A stretch of 64,000 nucleotides of DNA from Pedobacter sp. MR2016-24 (GTDB lineage Bacteria > Bacteroidota > Bacteroidia > Sphingobacteriales > Sphingobacteriaceae), in contig NZ_JAPIVO010000003.1 in NCBI RefSeq assembly GCF_026239655.1, positions 558,001-622,000 of the forward strand. The letters run 5' to 3'. Position 1 is the first letter of the stretch. Every line of letters begins with the position of its first letter. A program made the translations under genes and the position numbers. Shown here piece by piece: positions 27,156 through 34,138 of the stretch. Under the pieces are notes generated by a model. The model had not been told where the DNA came from, made no database searches, and saw only the letters and a program-made list of their open reading frames with translations.

Positions 27156-28079
27156 ATGCAAACCACCAATCATATATTAATGATCAGGCCGGTCGACTTC
27201 AAATTTAATGAACAGACGGCAGGAAATAATAAGTTTCAGCAGGCATCAGACGGAAGTCCAGAGGAAAGTAAGGTTCAGTCGCAGGCCCTGCAGGAGTTTG
27301 ACAGCTTTGTCAGCCTCCTCCGCAAAAACGATGTCGACGTAACCGTAATTGACGACACGCTGCAACCGGAAACACCTGATTCCATTTTTCCTAATAACTG
27401 GGTATCTTTTCATGACACTGCGGAGGTGTTCCTTTATCCTATGTTTTCGGAAAACAGGAGACAGGAACGCCGGGAAGATATCCTTAAAACCCTGAGTGCA
27501 ACTTTTAATATCAGCAAAATTACTGACCTATCAGGTTACGAGGCTAAAAACAGCTTCCTGGAAGGTACGGGCAGCATGGTCTTAGACCGTGAACACCAAA
27601 TCGCTTATGCCTGTTTATCGTTAAGAACAGACCTGCAGGTACTGGGTGATTTCTGTACTCAATCGGGTTATACGGCGGTTACCTTTGATGCAACAGACAG
27701 CAGTGGTTTCCCGATCTATCATACCAATGTGATGATGTGTATTGGCGACCATTTTGCAGTAACCTGTATGGAGTCTGTTAAAGACGCAAATGACAGGGAA
27801 AAATTAATCCTTAGTTTCCGCCAGACAGGAAAAGAACTTGTAGAGATTTCACTCGATCAGATGAATCATTTTGCCGGCAATATGCTCCAGGTTAAAAGCA
27901 GTTCGGGAGAAGCTTTACTTGTCATGTCTGAACAAGCGTATTTATCCCTCACGAAAGCGCAAATAACCGCACTGGAAAAGTACAGCAGGTTGATTTACGC
28001 CCCTTTATATACCATAGAAAAAAACGGCGGAGGAAGTGCACGCTGTATGCTTGCGGAGATTCACCTGGAGAAAAGATAA
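27156..28079 (+). CDS. ctlX: CtlX-like citrulline hydrolase (pentein fold)
   Basis: 307 residues of the amidinotransferase/deiminase superfamily. Landmarks are IRPVDFKFNEQTAGNN, the PNNWVSFHD block with catalytic Asp region, FLEGTGSMVLD, the His in IYHTNVMMC, and the C-terminal Cys in GGGSARCMLAEIHL. These fit the CtlX family, reported to hydrolyse citrulline to ornithine, carbon dioxide and ammonia. Placed 19 bp after arginine deiminase, it would complete an arginine-to-ornithine route that makes no carbamoyl phosphate. An alternative is a dimethylarginine-type hydrolase; the neighbours favour citrulline. Confidence 0.8.
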   Translation: MQTTNHILMIRPVDFKFNEQTAGNNKFQQASDGSPEESKVQSQALQEFDSFVSLLRKNDVDVTVIDDTLQPETPDSIFPNNWVSFHDTAEVFLYPMFSENRRQERREDILKTLSATFNISKITDLSGYEAKNSFLEGTGSMVLDREHQIAYACLSLRTDLQVLGDFCTQSGYTAVTFDATDSSGFPIYHTNVMMCIGDHFAVTCMESVKDANDREKLILSFRQTGKELVEISLDQMNHFAGNMLQVKSSSGEALLVMSEQAYLSLTKAQITALEKYSRLIYAPLYTIEKNGGGSARCMLAEIHLEKR

Positions 28080-28169
28080 ATAATACGTATTGATGACAGT
28101 ATTTTCATTTATAAAAGCTGTTTCTCAATTTAAAATTACATTTTTGCAAAAATTATTTAATGACCATAA

Positions 28170-29561
28170 ATGCAGAGTTACTCCGAATTTCTTGATCTAA
28201 GTGTTGGCTTCCCTCAGGAAGGCTTCAGCGTTATAGATGACGAATTGTATTTTCAAGATCTAAACCTCATGGAAATGATTGAAACTTATGGTACGCCATT
28301 ACGTTTCACTTACCTTCCGATGATCACTAAGAAGATCCAGCAGGCAAAACTGCTGTTTCAAACTGCTATCATCAAGAACAATTACCGCGGAGATTATAAG
28401 TACTGTTATTGTACAAAAAGCTCCCACTTCAAACACATCGTTGAAGAGGCCCTAAAGAACGGAATCCACCTGGAAACATCATCTGCATTTGATATGCCGA
28501 TGATCGAAGCCCTGGAGAAAAAAGGTGCCCTGACTAAGGACATTACGGTAATCTGTAACGGATTTAAAACCTACCAGTACAAGCAATATATCATCGATAT
28601 GTTGCATGATGGCTATAAAAACATTATCCCAGTACTGGACAACAAAGAGGAATTTAACCTTTTTGATGACGAGGTAGAACTGGACACACCATGTAACCTG
28701 GGTATCCGTATCGCTGCAGAGGAACAACCAGATTCACAATTCTATACTTCCCGCCTCGGTGTACGTATGGAAGATGTAATCGAATTTTATAACAATAAGA
28801 TTTCTGCAAACCCGAACTTCCGCGTTAAATTGCTGCACTTCTTCATCAACTCTGGTATCACGGATTCACCCTACTACTGGAACGAGCTGGAGAAATATGT
28901 AACCCTATACTGCAAATTCAAGAAAATCAATCCTGAGCTGGATACTTTAGATATCGGTGGTGGTATGCCATTTAAAGACTCACTGGTATTTGATTTTGAT
29001 TATGAGTACATGGTAAACGAGATCGTAAAACGTATCAAAGAAATTTGTGCTGAACACGATGTAGTAGAACCAGATATCATTACTGAATTCGGAAAATACA
29101 CCGTTGCTGAAGCTTCAGGTATCCTCTACAAAGTATTAGGCCGTAAACAACAAAACGACCGTGAAAAATGGTTAATGCTGGATGGCTCGTTTATTACCAA
29201 CCTTCCGGATGTATGGGCATTAAACCAAAAATATATCCTTCTTCCCATCAACAACTGGGATGCCGAATACGAGCGTGTCAACCTCGGCGGTATCACCTGC
29301 GACGGACAGGATTATTACAACCAGGAAGCACATATGAACTCCGTATTTATGCCTAAAACGCGTAAAGTACAATACCTCGGTTTCTTCAATACCGGTGCTT
29401 ACCAGGAAGTATTGAGTGGTTACGGTGGTATCCACCACTGCTTATTACCAAGTCCTAAGCACGTAATCATTCGCCGTAACCGTGATGAGACCTTCAACTT
29501 TGAGGTTTTCGGAGAAGAGCAAAACAGTAAACAAGTGCTTAAAATCCTGGGTTACACTTAG
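28170..29561 (+). CDS. Fold-III PLP-dependent decarboxylase (arginine/ornithine type)
   Basis: 463 residues of the Orn/DAP/Arg decarboxylase 2 superfamily. The PLP Lys is likely in KYCYCTKSSHF. Further blocks are HFFINSGI, the glycine loop DIGGGMPF, EFGKYTVAEAS (position of the usual EPGR) and GFFNTGAYQEVLSG near the C-terminus. It is shorter than E. coli SpeA (about 658) and lacks that enzyme's extra helical domain. Bacteroidota members of this type are annotated as arginine decarboxylase, which would yield agmatine. Because its two upstream neighbours would make ornithine, ornithine decarboxylation to putrescine is also possible. A strong terminator follows. Confidence 0.82.
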   Translation: MQSYSEFLDLSVGFPQEGFSVIDDELYFQDLNLMEMIETYGTPLRFTYLPMITKKIQQAKLLFQTAIIKNNYRGDYKYCYCTKSSHFKHIVEEALKNGIHLETSSAFDMPMIEALEKKGALTKDITVICNGFKTYQYKQYIIDMLHDGYKNIIPVLDNKEEFNLFDDEVELDTPCNLGIRIAAEEQPDSQFYTSRLGVRMEDVIEFYNNKISANPNFRVKLLHFFINSGITDSPYYWNELEKYVTLYCKFKKINPELDTLDIGGGMPFKDSLVFDFDYEYMVNEIVKRIKEICAEHDVVEPDIITEFGKYTVAEASGILYKVLGRKQQNDREKWLMLDGSFITNLPDVWALNQKYILLPINNWDAEYERVNLGGITCDGQDYYNQEAHMNSVFMPKTRKVQYLGFFNTGAYQEVLSGYGGIHHCLLPSPKHVIIRRNRDETFNFEVFGEEQNSKQVLKILGYT

Positions 29562-29586
29562 GATAACAGCCTCATCAAAATACAAA

Positions 29587-29619
29587 GCCCCGTAAATCAC
29601 AAATTTACGGGGCTTTTTT
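29587..29619 (+). terminator. Rho-independent terminator of the arginine group
   Basis: GCCCCGTAAAT pairs perfectly with ATTTACGGGGC around a 5-nt loop (CACAA) and is followed by six T, 25 bp after the decarboxylase stop codon. Confidence 0.95.
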
Positions 29620-29640
29620 GTTTACAGCCGCTAACACATT

Positions 29641-29740
29641 TTGCAACCTGCTAACATAAAGATCTTTCAACCTGCTAACACAAAGATTTTGCTTCCTCCT
29701 AACACTAAGATCTTTCAACCTGCTCACGAAAAAAATTCTG
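29641..29740. repeat. 24-bp imperfect tandem repeat, about four units
   Basis: Units begin at 29644, 29668, 29692 and 29716 with the pattern CAACCTGCTAACAnAAAGAT and a spacer. The third is the most diverged, and a partial fifth may follow. It is non-coding by position, between a terminator and hairpin 29842, although 24 bp keeps frame and the minus strand would read RLKDLxVS-like repeats in a 93-codon frame with no other support. Confidence 0.8.
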
Positions 29741-29841
29741 CTCCCTGCTATCTGCCCCCTCCCGGATGACCCCGGATATTTCCTGAGTGCATCTGATTTT
29801 GGAAAACTGCATGGTCCAAAATCCCCTCCATTGCTTAAAAT

Positions 29842-29920
29842 AAAAAATGACCTGCTGTTTTCCGGCCTTCTCAATTTGCATCGCAAATTTAGGCAGCCGG
29901 AAAACAGCAGGTCATTTTTT
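29842..29920. repeat. Conserved-core hairpin, copy A (bidirectional terminator)
   Basis: A perfect 25-bp outer stem (29842-29866 with 29896-29920) begins with an A-run and ends with a T-run. Inside are a 6x6 internal loop (CTTCTC against TAGGCA) and an inner stem AATTTGC/GCAAATT with loop ATC. Bases 29865-29896 (32 nt) recur exactly, in inverse orientation, at 54245-54276. It lies between convergent genes (decarboxylase and hsp20) and probably terminates both strands. Confidence 0.9.
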
Positions 29921-29962
29921 ATTAGTCCAACTTCAGGATCACTCTCCCAAAATCAGCAGCAC

Positions 29963-30397
29963 TTAAGAAACCTTTATCTCTTTGATCTCTGGTTGCACAT
30001 CAACCCTTTTCCCCAATGTAATCGTCAAAATACCATTCACATATTCCGCAGCAATTTTATCAGCATCTACACTTTCAGGTAAAGTAAACGACCTTGCAAA
30101 CGATAAATAATCAAATTCTTTTCTGCTGTAATCTTTTGCTACTGCACCGTCTTCAGCTTTTTTCTCTGCCCATACGGAGAGCGTATCTTTTTTAACATTA
30201 ATCTGGAAATCTTCTTTCAGCAAACCAGGTGCAGCCAATTCAATTGTATAATCGGTAGCGCTTTCCAGGATGTTTACCCCGGGTACTTTGCTAACAGCAT
30301 AGTTTTTATTCAATGCTTCACTAAACAAAGAATCAAAAACATTGTTAAAGTAAGGTGCAGTGTTTCTTGTACGATTGTTAAATTTTACTAGTGTCAT
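29963..30397 (-). CDS. Small heat-shock protein, Hsp20/alpha-crystallin family
   Basis: 144 residues. The central alpha-crystallin domain (about 40-130) has the ELAAPGLLKEDFQINVK block, a DYLSFARSFTLPESVD segment and the conserved VNGILTITLGK strand. The N-terminal arm (FNNVFDSLFSEAL) is typical of Bacteroidota Hsp20. It is an ATP-independent cytosolic holdase that binds unfolding proteins. It stands alone, and its 3' end faces hairpin copy A 43 bp away. No CIRCE inverted repeat was seen in the 77-bp upstream gap. Confidence 0.93.
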   Translation of the reverse strand: MTLVKFNNRTRNTAPYFNNVFDSLFSEALNKNYAVSKVPGVNILESATDYTIELAAPGLLKEDFQINVKKDTLSVWAEKKAEDGAVAKDYSRKEFDYLSFARSFTLPESVDADKIAAEYVNGILTITLGKRVDVQPEIKEIKVS

Positions 30398-30474
30398 TGT
30401 ATGTTCTCCTTTAATTTTTTTAATATCTATTAATTACAACCACCTATTCAACTCCCGTACCAACCCAAATATTT

Positions 30475-30957
30475 ATGATTTTCAAGACACTTTGGCATAA
30501 GAAAGAAAAACAAACAGACAAAAAGGCAGAGGTCATTAATAATTTAGACAGTTTTAAGTATAAGACTACCATAGAAACCAGATTTGCAGATTTCGATATG
30601 ATGGGGCATGTAAACAATGCCGTATATTTCACCTACATGGAAATTGCTCGCACCAAGTACTGGAAACATGCGATATCATGGGATTGGGAAAAGACCGGAG
30701 TGGTGATTGCGCAGGCTTCGCTCGATTACCTATTACCGGTATTTCTGAAAGATCAGATCAGCATGTATGTGCGCACTTCCAGAATAGGTAATACCAGTTT
30801 CGACCTGGAATACTTACTCGTGAAACATGTAAATGGCAAAGAAGAAGTATGTGCAAAAGGAAAAAGCGTATGCGTAGCATTCGATTATGCAGCCAAAAGA
30901 CCCGCTGCCATTCCCGTTACAGAGAAGCAGAAAATGCTCACCTTCGAGCAGCTATAG
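30475..30957 (+). CDS. Hot-dog fold acyl-CoA thioesterase
   Basis: 160 residues with a 4HBT-type hot-dog domain (about 28-150). The active-site segment ADFDMMGHVNNAVYFTYMEI carries the Asp and the H-V-N-N pattern of 4-hydroxybenzoyl-CoA/YbgC-like thioesterases. The first ~25 residues are basic and probably disordered. It hydrolyses acyl-CoA esters in the cytosol; the acyl specificity is unknown. It is divergent from hsp20 and convergent with the GlcD-like gene. Confidence 0.88.
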   Translation: MIFKTLWHKKEKQTDKKAEVINNLDSFKYKTTIETRFADFDMMGHVNNAVYFTYMEIARTKYWKHAISWDWEKTGVVIAQASLDYLLPVFLKDQISMYVRTSRIGNTSFDLEYLLVKHVNGKEEVCAKGKSVCVAFDYAAKRPAAIPVTEKQKMLTFEQL

Positions 30958-30996
30958 ACGCTGCCGGAAGATGAACCCTATTTATCAGAAAGATGA

Positions 30997-32406
30997 TTAA
31001 AAGATTTTGCCTGGATTAAGTATGGTATTGGGATCAAACACCTTTTTAATACTGCGCATGAGCCCGAGATGAATTTCACTGTATTTGATCGGCATGAATT
31101 CTTTTTGTACCAGTCCGATTCCGTGTTCTCCGGAAATCGTACCACCAAGATCGGCCGTTAGCTGGAATAGTTCCCTGATCCCATCTTTGAGCTTATTTTT
31201 CCAGTCCTCATCACTCATTCCCGCTTTAATAATATTGATGTGGAGGTTGCCATCGCCCGCATGGCCATAACATACGCTTTCAAAGCCATACCGGGAACCA
31301 ATCTCTTTTATCCCATTAATCAGCTGAGGCAAAGCAGCTCTCGGCACTACCGTATCTTCCTCTTTATATACAGAATTGGATTTTACCGACTCGGCCATCG
31401 TTCTGCGCATACGCCACAATTCTTCTTTCTGACCAGCAGTATCTGCTAAAAGTACATTCGTGCAGCCATAAGCTTCCAACACGGTATTTACCTTTTCACA
31501 ATCCTTATAAATTACCTCCAGATCATTTCCATCAAACTCAATCATCAGATAAGCGTTAATGCCTTCTTCCAGGACGAACTTAATCTGATCGTATTGCACT
31601 ACCCATTCCACCCCTCTTCTTTCCATAAATTCTAAAGCGGAAGGAATCACTCCTGCCCTGAAAATGGCTGATACCGCAGCACAAGCCTGTTCATTTTCCA
31701 GAAAAGAGCCCAGCATCAGTACACTCAATGTTGGTTTCGGAATGAGCTTCGTCACGATCCTGGTGACTACAGCCAGGGTACCTTCCGACCCGATCATGAG
31801 TTGAGTAAGGTTATAACCGGATGCATACTTCAGGGTATTGGCGCCTGTCCAGATGACTTCACCCGTGGGGAGTACCACTTCCAGATTGAGAATATACTCT
31901 CTGATGGTGCCGTATTTTACAACCCGCGGTCCGCCGGATCCATGGGCCACATTCCCCCCAATAAAACAAGAACCTTTACTGGAGGGATCTACAGGGTATA
32001 ATAAACCATGTTCCCCCACTGCATTTATGAATTCTTCTGTAATCACACCTGGCTCTACAATAGCCTGCAGATTCTCGGTATCAATAGAGATAATAGATTT
32101 GAACTTCTCCATAGATAACAGTACACCACCAAAAATTGGCAATGCTGCACCGCTTAAACCTGTACCACCACCACGGGGCGTAACAGGAATATGATTTTCA
32201 TTGCAGAGCTTTAATAAGGCGGAAACCCCAGCAGTATCAACCGGCTTCACTACTACCTCCGGGTTATAATGGAGGTCTTCTGTTTCATCGTGACTATAAT
32301 CTTCGAGTATAGCCTGGTCTGTAAATACATTTGCCTCCCCTACTGCAGCGGCAATTTGCTGTAATAAAGCGGTAGTAATTTTAGTATAGGTAGTGGGTGC
32401 TGACAT
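30997..32406 (-). CDS. FAD-linked oxidase, GlcD-like (glycolate/D-lactate dehydrogenase)
   Basis: 469 residues of the PCMH/vanillyl-alcohol-oxidase family. The FAD-binding part has TPRGGGTGLSGAALPIFGGV and GSCFIGGNVAHGSGG. The C-terminal cap carries the metal and substrate signature CYGHAGDGNLHINI and GTISGEHGIGLVQKEF. It oxidises a 2-hydroxy acid (glycolate or D-lactate) to the keto acid and passes electrons to a membrane carrier. It lacks the fused Fe-S C-terminal domain of long D-lactate dehydrogenases, and no GlcE or GlcF gene is adjacent. It follows folB by 8 bp on the same strand, a likely shared transcript without obvious functional link. Confidence 0.9.
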   Translation of the reverse strand: MSAPTTYTKITTALLQQIAAAVGEANVFTDQAILEDYSHDETEDLHYNPEVVVKPVDTAGVSALLKLCNENHIPVTPRGGGTGLSGAALPIFGGVLLSMEKFKSIISIDTENLQAIVEPGVITEEFINAVGEHGLLYPVDPSSKGSCFIGGNVAHGSGGPRVVKYGTIREYILNLEVVLPTGEVIWTGANTLKYASGYNLTQLMIGSEGTLAVVTRIVTKLIPKPTLSVLMLGSFLENEQACAAVSAIFRAGVIPSALEFMERRGVEWVVQYDQIKFVLEEGINAYLMIEFDGNDLEVIYKDCEKVNTVLEAYGCTNVLLADTAGQKEELWRMRRTMAESVKSNSVYKEEDTVVPRAALPQLINGIKEIGSRYGFESVCYGHAGDGNLHINIIKAGMSDEDWKNKLKDGIRELFQLTADLGGTISGEHGIGLVQKEFMPIKYSEIHLGLMRSIKKVFDPNTILNPGKIF

Positions 32407-32414
32407 ATTTATGG

Positions 32415-32795
32415 TTAAACCTGATTATGGTTCTTTTTTTCTGAGGAATAAGACAATTGCACAAAGGAATGGTTGATTTCCCCCGGCATTGGCGGATGCA
32501 TTTTTTTAATTCCCGCTAACGCAGTAAGCACAAAGGGAAAAGCAGACAATACCCTGTCCAGGATAAGCCTTACTACTGTTTCCAGCAGTTGTTTGGTACT
32601 GGCCATTTCCTCGAGGATAATGGTATTGAGCACTTCATAATTTACAGTACGCTCCAGATCTTCGGTGTTTCCGGAAGGATAAAAGGTCACTTCCACACTC
32701 ACCAGGAATTCTGTACCAGTAAGTTGTTCTTCAGGATAATAACCATGAAGAGAGAAACATTTAACATCATTGAGGGCGACTGTCTGCAGGTACAT
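32415..32795 (-). CDS. folB: Dihydroneopterin aldolase
   Basis: 126 residues, the usual FolB length. Family marks are VALNDVKCFSLHGYYPEEQ at the N-terminus (with the conserved Gly-Tyr/Phe near the pterin site), a TVNYEVLNTII segment (YxxL) and the catalytic Lys region near AGIKKMHPPMPG. The enzyme splits dihydroneopterin to 6-hydroxymethyl-dihydropterin and glycolaldehyde in folate synthesis. The by-product glycolaldehyde could in principle become glycolate, the substrate class of the co-oriented GlcD-like enzyme; this link is speculation. Confidence 0.88.
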   Translation of the reverse strand: MYLQTVALNDVKCFSLHGYYPEEQLTGTEFLVSVEVTFYPSGNTEDLERTVNYEVLNTIILEEMASTKQLLETVVRLILDRVLSAFPFVLTALAGIKKMHPPMPGEINHSFVQLSYSSEKKNHNQV

Positions 32796-32880
32796 AAGGT
32801 ATTTTAAATAAGGAAATGCTTGAAATGAGTAACAAATTTAATTTTTTACGGCGTTTTAACCAGTGATTAACCGAATTTAT

Positions 32881-32888
32881 TACCTTTG
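32881..32888 (+). promoter_or_regulatory. Promoter -7 element of the acyl-CoA dehydrogenase gene
   Basis: TACCTTTG matches TAnnTTTG 28 bp before the ATG at 32917. No exact -33 TTG is visible. Confidence 0.5.
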
Positions 32889-32916
32889 AAATACTACCCA
32901 AATATAGCTGATAACC

Positions 32917-34107
32917 ATGAATAAATCTGGAAAGAAAGACCTTTACGAAGCACCTGATTATTATTTGCTCGACGAATTATTGTCTGATGAACATAAACTG
33001 ATTCGTACCGCGGCGCGGGACTGGGTGAAAAAAGAGCTCAGCCCTGTAATTGAGGACTATGCACAAAAAGCAGAATTCCCTAAACATCTAATCAAAGGTT
33101 TGGGAGAGATCGGTGCTTTCGGGCCCACAATTCCGGTGGAATATGGTGGTGCAGGACTGGATTATATCGCCTATGGCATCATTATGCAGGAACTGGAACG
33201 TGGCGATTCAGGCATCCGTTCTACGGCATCGGTACAAGGCTCTCTGGTGATGTACCCCATTTATGCTTACGGATCTGAGGAGCAGCGTAAAAAGTACCTG
33301 CCTAAACTGGCTACTGGTGAAATGATGGGCTGTTTCGGTTTAACGGAGCCCGATCATGGATCTAATCCGGGTGGAATGGTAACTCATATTAAAGATGCGG
33401 GCGACCATTACATTTTAAATGGCGCGAAGATGTGGATTTCGAATGCGCCTTTTGCAGATATTGCAGTAGTATGGGCAAAAGATGAAGCCGGAAAAATCAG
33501 GGGTATGGTAGTGGAACGTGGTATGGAAGGCTTTACTACACCAGAAACACATAACAAGTGGAGCTTAAGAGCTTCTGCTACGGGAGAACTGGTATTCGAC
33601 AATGTGAAAATACCTAAAGAAAACATCTTCCCTGAAATATCAGGATTGAAAGGGCCGCTGGGTTGCCTGAACCAGGCACGTTATGGTATTGCATGGGGAG
33701 CTTTAGGTGCGGCAATGGACTGCTATGACACCGCACTCCGATATGCAAAAGAGCGCGTACAGTTTGGTAAACCAATTGGCGGCTTTCAGCTGCAGCAAAA
33801 GAAACTGGCAGAAATGATTACAGAAATCACCAAAGGTCAGCTATTGGTATGGCGACTGGGTGTATTGAAAAGTGAAAACAGGGCTACCGCGGAACAAATT
33901 TCCATGGCCAAAAGAAACAGCGTGGAAATAGCGCTGGATGTAGCCAGAAATGCCAGACAGATGTTAGGAGGAATGGGCATTACAGGCGAATATTCCATTA
34001 TGCGCCATATGATGAACCTGGAATCTGTAGTGACTTATGAAGGCACACATGATATACATTTACTGATCACAGGTATGGATGTAACCGGATTAAACGCATT
34101 TAAATAA
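32917..34107 (+). CDS. Acyl-CoA dehydrogenase, glutaryl-CoA dehydrogenase type
   Basis: 396 residues with the full ACAD fold. Landmarks are MGCFGLTEPDHGSNPGGM (FAD/substrate loop), MWISNAPFADIAVVWAK, RYAKERVQFGKPIGGFQLQQ, and the catalytic Glu in VTYEGTHDIH near the C-terminus. The position of the Glu and the SIRSTASVQGSLV-like N-terminal region (here GIRSTASVQGSLV) are those of glutaryl-CoA dehydrogenases, which oxidise and decarboxylate glutaryl-CoA to crotonyl-CoA in lysine and tryptophan breakdown. No electron-transfer flavoprotein gene is adjacent. Substrate choice is likely but unproven. Confidence 0.88.
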   Translation: MNKSGKKDLYEAPDYYLLDELLSDEHKLIRTAARDWVKKELSPVIEDYAQKAEFPKHLIKGLGEIGAFGPTIPVEYGGAGLDYIAYGIIMQELERGDSGIRSTASVQGSLVMYPIYAYGSEEQRKKYLPKLATGEMMGCFGLTEPDHGSNPGGMVTHIKDAGDHYILNGAKMWISNAPFADIAVVWAKDEAGKIRGMVVERGMEGFTTPETHNKWSLRASATGELVFDNVKIPKENIFPEISGLKGPLGCLNQARYGIAWGALGAAMDCYDTALRYAKERVQFGKPIGGFQLQQKKLAEMITEITKGQLLVWRLGVLKSENRATAEQISMAKRNSVEIALDVARNARQMLGGMGITGEYSIMRHMMNLESVVTYEGTHDIHLLITGMDVTGLNAFK

Positions 34108-34138
34108 AACACAATCACAACAATTAACGCTCTCTCTC

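Noticed and set aside
28170-29561. Assigning speA
   Set aside because: The protein is about 200 residues shorter than E. coli SpeA and belongs to the same broad fold as ornithine and diaminopimelate decarboxylases. The substrate is not settled by sequence.
29605-29886. 93-codon minus-strand frame through the 24-bp repeat and hairpin A
   Set aside because: Its start lies in the hairpin core, which recurs elsewhere as a non-coding element (the same MRCKLRRP beginning appears at 54255), and its body is the tandem repeat. It runs into the terminator of the arginine group.
29842-29920. CRISPR or IS-end interpretation of the long hairpins
   Set aside because: There are no spacers between regular repeats, no cas genes, no target-site duplications and no transposase. 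Copies sit singly between convergent genes with A/T-runs, which fits terminators better.
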